DNA of 41,826 nt. Source: Oscillospiraceae bacterium (GTDB lineage Bacteria; Bacillota; Clostridia; Oscillospirales; Ruminococcaceae). Below are positions 37,690 through 41,826 of this stretch, piece by piece; within the stretch, counting starts at the first letter, position 1; every line of letters starts with the position of its first letter. Made by a program: the position numbers and the translations under genes. The DNA lies in the NCBI GenBank assembly GCA_015067125.1, contig SVNB01000002.1, positions 1-41,826 on the forward strand. The letters run 5' to 3'. The notes below the pieces were generated by a model. It had not been told where the DNA came from. It did not search any database and worked only from the letters and a program-made list of their open reading frames with translations.

Positions 37690-39408
37690 GTGAAATTTTT
37701 AATAAAATATCTTGAACCATTTAAACAAAGAATGCTTCTTGGGTTTTCGATAAAAGTTTCCGGCACGGTTGCGGAACTTTTTCTTCCCTATATTTTAACT
37801 CATATTCTTGATAACGTAATCGGCACTTTGCAGATCGAAAAAGTGGTTTTCTTTGGCGTACTGATGATCATTTGTGCTGCTGCCGCCTGTGCGGGAAATA
37901 TAATCGCAAACCGCATGGCCGCAAAAGTTTCCAAGGATTTTTCCAAAAAGATGCGAAAGGATCTTTTTGAAAAAACGCTTTATCTTTCCGCTTCGGATAC
38001 GGATAAATTTACCATTCCGTCGCTGGAATCCAGAATCACTTCGGATACATATAACGTGCACAACTTTGTAAGCATGATGCAGAGAATGGGCGTTCGCGCG
38101 CCGATACTTCTCATCGGCGGAATGGGCATAAGCTTTTTTATGGATGCAAGACTTGCGCTTGTTATGCTTGCCACACTGCCTTTTATATTCGTTACTGTAT
38201 ATTCCATTTCCAAAAAAGGTGTGCCGCTTTATACGGAAGTTCAGCACAGGGTTGATAAAATGGTGCGTGTTGTGCGCGAAGATACCCAGGGCATAAGGGT
38301 TATAAAGGCCCTTTCCAAAAACGATTATGAAAACCGCCGCTATGATGAAGTAAACCTTGCGCTTTCCAACGAAGAACGCAAAGCAGGCGCCATTATGGGC
38401 AGCGTTAACCCCATTATGATGCTTTTGATGAACCTTGGCATAACCGCAGTTATTGCGTTAAGCGCGTTTACTGTTGCAAAAGGCTATTCCACCCCGGCAA
38501 CGGTTATTGCATTTGTGCAGTATTTTACCCTTATTTCCATGGCGATGATGGTAATTTCGAGAATTTTTGTGATGTACACCAAATGCGCCGCTTCCGCGGA
38601 AAGAATAGCGGAAGTACTTGAAACCCCCGAAAGTTTTTTTGTTACAGAGGACGATTCCCCTGACGATGATGAAAACTTTATCTGTTTTAAAAACATTTCT
38701 TTTTCTTATCTTGGCAGAAAAAACAATATAGAAAATCTTTCCGTTTCTGTTCCTAAAGGCGGCACCCTTGGAATAATCGGCGCCACCGGCAGCGGAAAAT
38801 CCACCTTTGTAAAACTGCTTATGCGCGCTTATGAAGCGAATTCCGGAACAATAAAAATCGGCGGAAAAGACATAACCGCTTATAGCCGCAAGGCTCTTAC
38901 GGATATGTTCGGCGTTGCTTTGCAAAACGATTTTCTCTATGCGGATACCATCGAAGAAAACATCCGTTTTGGAAGAGAACTTTCTTTTGAAGAAATAAAA
39001 CGCGCCGCAAAAATCGCCCAGGCTTCGGATTTTATCGAGGCTTTTCCGGAAGGATACAACCACATAATCGCGCCGAAGGGCACAAACCTTTCCGGCGGAC
39101 AGCGTCAAAGAATTTTAATCGCCAGAGCCGTTGCCGCAAGGCCGGATATTATAATTCTGGACGATTCTTCCTCCGCTCTGGACTATAAAACGGATGCCGC
39201 CCTGCGCAAAGCGCTGGAAACGGAACTTTTTGGTTCCTGCGTTATCACAGTTGCCCAAAGGGTAAGCTCCGTTAAAAACTGCGAAAGAATCCTTGTACTT
39301 GACGAAGGAAAAGTTATAGGCAGCGGAACGCATGAAGAACTTATGGAATCCTGCCCGGAATATCGGGAAATCAGCGATTCCCAGATGGGAGGTGCTTTTG
39401 TTGACTGA
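37690..39408 (+). CDS. Second heterodimeric ABC exporter, subunit with degenerate catalytic site
   Basis: A 572-residue ABC half-exporter with an N-terminal six-helix domain (about 10-310) and an ATPase domain: Walker A GATGSGKST, signature LSGGQRQ, Walker B IILDDSSSALD, with Asp in place of the catalytic Glu. It is therefore the degenerate member of a heterodimer, as in the pair at 1960-5587. The start is GTG with GGAGG (37672-37676) 13 bases upstream, a somewhat long spacing. It lies between the MarR gene and its partner, which begins eight bases before this stop. The substrate is unknown; MarR control suggests a toxic compound or drug. Confidence 0.92.
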   Translation: MKFLIKYLEPFKQRMLLGFSIKVSGTVAELFLPYILTHILDNVIGTLQIEKVVFFGVLMIICAAAACAGNIIANRMAAKVSKDFSKKMRKDLFEKTLYLSASDTDKFTIPSLESRITSDTYNVHNFVSMMQRMGVRAPILLIGGMGISFFMDARLALVMLATLPFIFVTVYSISKKGVPLYTEVQHRVDKMVRVVREDTQGIRVIKALSKNDYENRRYDEVNLALSNEERKAGAIMGSVNPIMMLLMNLGITAVIALSAFTVAKGYSTPATVIAFVQYFTLISMAMMVISRIFVMYTKCAASAERIAEVLETPESFFVTEDDSPDDDENFICFKNISFSYLGRKNNIENLSVSVPKGGTLGIIGATGSGKSTFVKLLMRAYEANSGTIKIGGKDITAYSRKALTDMFGVALQNDFLYADTIEENIRFGRELSFEEIKRAAKIAQASDFIEAFPEGYNHIIAPKGTNLSGGQRQRILIARAVAARPDIIILDDSSSALDYKTDAALRKALETELFGSCVITVAQRVSSVKNCERILVLDEGKVIGSGTHEELMESCPEYREISDSQMGGAFVD

Positions 39409-41182
39409 AAATAAAAAGAACACAAAAAGCATACTTCTGCGCCTTGGCGGATACGTTTTTAAAGAATGGCCGCTGTTTTTAAGCGCGGTGATATTCACCC
39501 TGCTTTCCAACCAGCTTTCGCTCCTCGGTCCAAAATATTCCGGCGCGGCAATAGACGCAATAGAATTTTCTGCCGGAAGCGACCTTTCCGCCGTTTGGGA
39601 AAACGTAATAAAAATGGCGGTCTGCTATATTTTTTCTGCCCTGCTTTCTTATTTTCTTGCGGTGATTATGATTCACCTTAGCCAGAAAATAGTTTATGCC
39701 ATGAGAAAACAACTTTTTGAAAAACTTAATACTCTTCCGGTAGGGTATTTTGATACCCACCCCACCGGCGATATAATCAGCCGTATTTCTTATGATATCG
39801 ATACCATAAACAGTTCGCTTTCTCACGACCTTGTGCAGGTTATGACAAGCGTTTATACGGTAATAGGTTCGCTTGTTTTTATGTGGAATATTTCCAGACC
39901 CATGATACTTATTTTTGCGTTTACGGTTCCGGCTTCCATTCTTTTTACCCGTTATCGCTCCAAAAAGGTAAGGCCGCTTTTCAGCGAACGTTCCAGAAAA
40001 CTTGGCGAGCTTAACGGTTTTGCGGAAGAAATGCTTTCCGGCACGCGCACCATAGAAGCTTATGGCAAGCAGGGCGTTATTTCCGGAAGATTTAACGAGC
40101 GAAACGAAAGCGCCATGGAAGCCTATTACCGTGCGGAATATTACGGCGCAACCCTTGGTCCTTCCGTAAACTTTATCAATAACCTTTCCATGTCCCTTGT
40201 GGCAATGCTGGGCGGAATTCTTTATATGCTTTCCTTTGGCGGAAAAGTTGACGAAGCTTCGGTTTTCTTCATCACCCTTGGCGGCGTTGCGCAGTTTGTT
40301 CAGTATTCCAGAAAATTTGCCGGACCCATAAACGAATTTGCGAACATTCTGCACGAATTCCAGTCCGCTTTTTCTGCCGCGGAACGCGTTTTCCGCATTA
40401 TTGACGAAGAACCGGAACCTGCGGATTCCGCCAAGGCCTGCGGACTTGACGATGTGGAAGGCTCGGTTGAATTTGATGACGTTTCTTTCGGATATACTCC
40501 CGAAAAAACGATTCTGCACGATATTGATTTTACCGCCAAACCCGGAAAAACCATCGCCATAGTCGGCCCCACCGGTGCGGGCAAAACCACCATTATAAAC
40601 CTGCTTATGCGCTTTTACGATGCGGATTCCGGCGAGATAAGGCTGGATTCTCTGCCCATAAAAAACATAAAGCGCCGCGACCTGCGCAAAGCATATACCA
40701 TGGTTTTGCAGGATACCTGGCTTTTCCACGGAACGATTTTTGAAAACATAGTTTACGGCAGAGAAAACGCCACCTTTGAGGAAGTAAAAGCCGCCGCAAA
40801 AGCCGCAAGAATAGATTCCTATATCGAAAGTCTGCCGGATGGGTACGAAACCGTTCTTTCTGATGACGGAACGAATATTTCCAAAGGCCAGCGCCAGCTT
40901 ATTACCATTGCAAGGGCTTTTCTTTCCGATGCGCCGATGCTTATTCTGGACGAAGCCACTTCCAATGTGGATTCCCGCACGGAGATAAAAATACAGGAAG
41001 CCATGGCGGAGCTCATGAAAGGCCGCACCTGTTTTGTAATTGCCCACCGCCTTTCCACCATACAGAATGCGGATAACATTCTTGTGGTGCAGCACGGCAC
41101 CATTACGGAACAGGGCACCCACGAAGAGCTTATGCAAAAGGGCGGATTTTACAGCACACTTTACAATTCCCAGTTTGCGTGA
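39401..41182 (+). CDS. Second heterodimeric ABC exporter, subunit with intact ATPase Glu
   Basis: A 593-residue half-exporter: six-helix domain (about 20-325), then Walker A GPTGAGKTT, non-standard signature ISKGQRQ, and Walker B LILDEATSNVD with the catalytic Glu. Together with the upstream gene it forms one intact and one degenerate ATP site. The longest frame opens at 39332 within the first ABC gene, but the TTG at 39401 has GGAGG eight bases upstream and an eight-base overlap with the previous stop, so translation is coupled. Terminator 41195-41225 follows. The nearest arrangement known is the MarR-controlled LmrCD/YheHI-like drug exporters. Confidence 0.92.
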   Translation: MTENKKNTKSILLRLGGYVFKEWPLFLSAVIFTLLSNQLSLLGPKYSGAAIDAIEFSAGSDLSAVWENVIKMAVCYIFSALLSYFLAVIMIHLSQKIVYAMRKQLFEKLNTLPVGYFDTHPTGDIISRISYDIDTINSSLSHDLVQVMTSVYTVIGSLVFMWNISRPMILIFAFTVPASILFTRYRSKKVRPLFSERSRKLGELNGFAEEMLSGTRTIEAYGKQGVISGRFNERNESAMEAYYRAEYYGATLGPSVNFINNLSMSLVAMLGGILYMLSFGGKVDEASVFFITLGGVAQFVQYSRKFAGPINEFANILHEFQSAFSAAERVFRIIDEEPEPADSAKACGLDDVEGSVEFDDVSFGYTPEKTILHDIDFTAKPGKTIAIVGPTGAGKTTIINLLMRFYDADSGEIRLDSLPIKNIKRRDLRKAYTMVLQDTWLFHGTIFENIVYGRENATFEEVKAAAKAARIDSYIESLPDGYETVLSDDGTNISKGQRQLITIARAFLSDAPMLILDEATSNVDSRTEIKIQEAMAELMKGRTCFVIAHRLSTIQNADNILVVQHGTITEQGTHEELMQKGGFYSTLYNSQFA

Positions 41183-41194
41183 TTTTTTCAAAAC

Positions 41195-41225
41195 AAAAAG
41201 CCCCCTTTTTCAAGGAGGCTTTTTT
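41195..41225. terminator. Bidirectional terminator between the ABC operon and the dockerin gene
   Basis: Arms AAAAGCC and GGCTTTT, with additional CCTT/AAGG pairs around a short loop, and T-runs at both ends. It separates the convergent plus-strand ABC operon and minus-strand dockerin gene. Confidence 0.78.
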
Positions 41226-41226
41226 C

Positions 41227-41826
41227 TTACGCTGTTTCTTTATGCGGCAAAGAGGTTATGTATTTTACAACGTATCTGCGGATTATTGCGGAATCCATTA
41301 CATTTACTTCGCCGTCAAGGTTTACGTCGCCTGCAAGCTTCTGCCTTTCGTCAAGGGTAAGCAAGCCTGCCGCGTAACGCCTTGCATAGTTTGCGTCTAT
41401 GGTGTTCACCTTGCCGTCGCGGTTGAGGTCGCCTACTTTGTAAGCAGGAATTTTGCATTTTACCGCCACATCAACGCTTGTATAGCCAAAGCGTATTGTC
41501 GCTATGCATTCAAATTCACTGCCGGATTCAAAGGAAGTATCTTCCGGAATAACTACTTTATCCACCGCAAAATCTTCCGGAAGTTTTGCCAGAACCGCAT
41601 TTTTGATTTCTTTGGCGTTTGTATGCTGACCTACGGTAAAAATTTCTTCTTCAAGGGATTCTGCCGCCGCAACCGTCGGATCTTCTTTATATCCGGCAAT
41701 TTCCGTTACCTCAAGGCTGCCGTTTTTCCAGTTTTCCACCGCCGCAAAAACGGATTTCTGCGCAATTTCGGTATATTCCTTCGGAAGTTTACCTATGGAT
41801 TCCGTTACGCGGATATCCGGCAGAAC
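41227..41826 (-). CDS. Dockerin-ended secreted protein (partial, N-terminus outside window)
   Basis: The last 200 residues of a minus-strand gene, open to the right edge with no stop. The C-terminal 65 residues form a type I dockerin: two calcium loops, GDLNRDGKVNTID and GDVNLDGEVNVMD, each followed by an Ala/Arg-rich helix (ANYARRYAAG, SAIIRRYVVK). The preceding part has beta-rich, internally simple sequence of no recognised family. Dockerins bind cohesins in cellulosomes or related extracellular complexes, so the product is expected to be exported. No cohesin or signal peptide is visible here. A GTG at 41739 gives a spurious shorter start; the frame clearly continues upstream. Confidence 0.88.
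   Translation of the reverse strand, partial: VLPDIRVTESIGKLPKEYTEIAQKSVFAAVENWKNGSLEVTEIAGYKEDPTVAAAESLEEEIFTVGQHTNAKEIKNAVLAKLPEDFAVDKVVIPEDTSFESGSEFECIATIRFGYTSVDVAVKCKIPAYKVGDLNRDGKVNTIDANYARRYAAGLLTLDERQKLAGDVNLDGEVNVMDSAIIRRYVVKYITSLPHKETA

Noticed and set aside
39479..41191. Long minus-strand ORF of 570 codons under the second ABC pair
   Set aside because: It is the antisense shadow of a clear ABC exporter gene with all its motifs and coupled start.

Overview
The window looks like a chromosomal piece of a low-to-mid GC, Gram-positive, probably spore-forming anaerobe of the class Clostridia (Oscillospirales/Ruminococcaceae-like). The signs are many textbook sigma-A promoters (TTGACA-like, 17-bp spacer, TATAAT-like), AGGAGG ribosome sites with frequent GTG/TTG starts, a T-box leader, a cobalamin riboswitch, a GerA/SpoVAF-family germination protein, a dockerin domain and a cell-wall anchored InlB-type protein. 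The species cannot be named from this sequence. Nearly all genes between 199 and 37068 lie on the minus strand; the exceptions are the end of a gene at the left edge, a VanY carboxypeptidase, and the MarR/ABC operon at the right.

Layout from left to right. 1-1910: gene tail, small Tic20/DUF4870 membrane protein and an SPFH protein with three zinc ribbons. 1921-5654: heterodimeric ABC exporter. 5741-8217: oligoendopeptidase F and a NUDIX hydrolase. 8287-10691: VanW, DltA-like ligase and DltC-like carrier in one compact operon. 10783-13925: T-box controlled TrpXYZ-type ABC importer. 14005-18157: a TRAM-less RlmD-type methyltransferase, a small zinc-ribbon membrane protein, a large InlB-repeat surface protein and a CBS protein. 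18333-19566: probable acquired segment with a nucleotidyltransferase, 10-bp phased GGTTTCA repeats, a duplicated tRNA 3' end and tRNA-Pro(CGG). 19600-20917: AraC regulator, cobalamin riboswitch and cob(I)alamin adenosyltransferase. 20977-26646: SseB, RluA-type pseudouridine synthase and an osmotic/potassium block (acetyltransferase, TrkA, TrkH, MscL). 26699-27656: VanY. 27698-35627: an eight-gene run MBOAT-DHHW-RlmD-DUF5714-flavoreductase-VanZ-unknown-GalE. 35680-37068: GerA/SpoVAF family. 37176-41182: MarR repressor with tandem operators and a second heterodimeric ABC exporter. 41227-end: a dockerin-ended protein cut by the window edge.

Cell-envelope functions dominate: a D-alanine-type activation pair, VanW/VanY/VanZ homologues, an MBOAT/DHHW acyltransferase pair, GalE, a sorted surface protein and two exporters. 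VanH, VanA, VanX, VanR and VanS are not seen, so this is not a glycopeptide-resistance cluster. The points most worth following are the dltA/dltC-like pair tied to vanW without dltB or dltD, the cobalamin riboswitch facing an AraC-type regulator across two terminators, the apparently phenylalanine-type T-box on a Trp-type transporter, and the surface protein with an unnamed duplicated domain and an NPNTG sorting motif.
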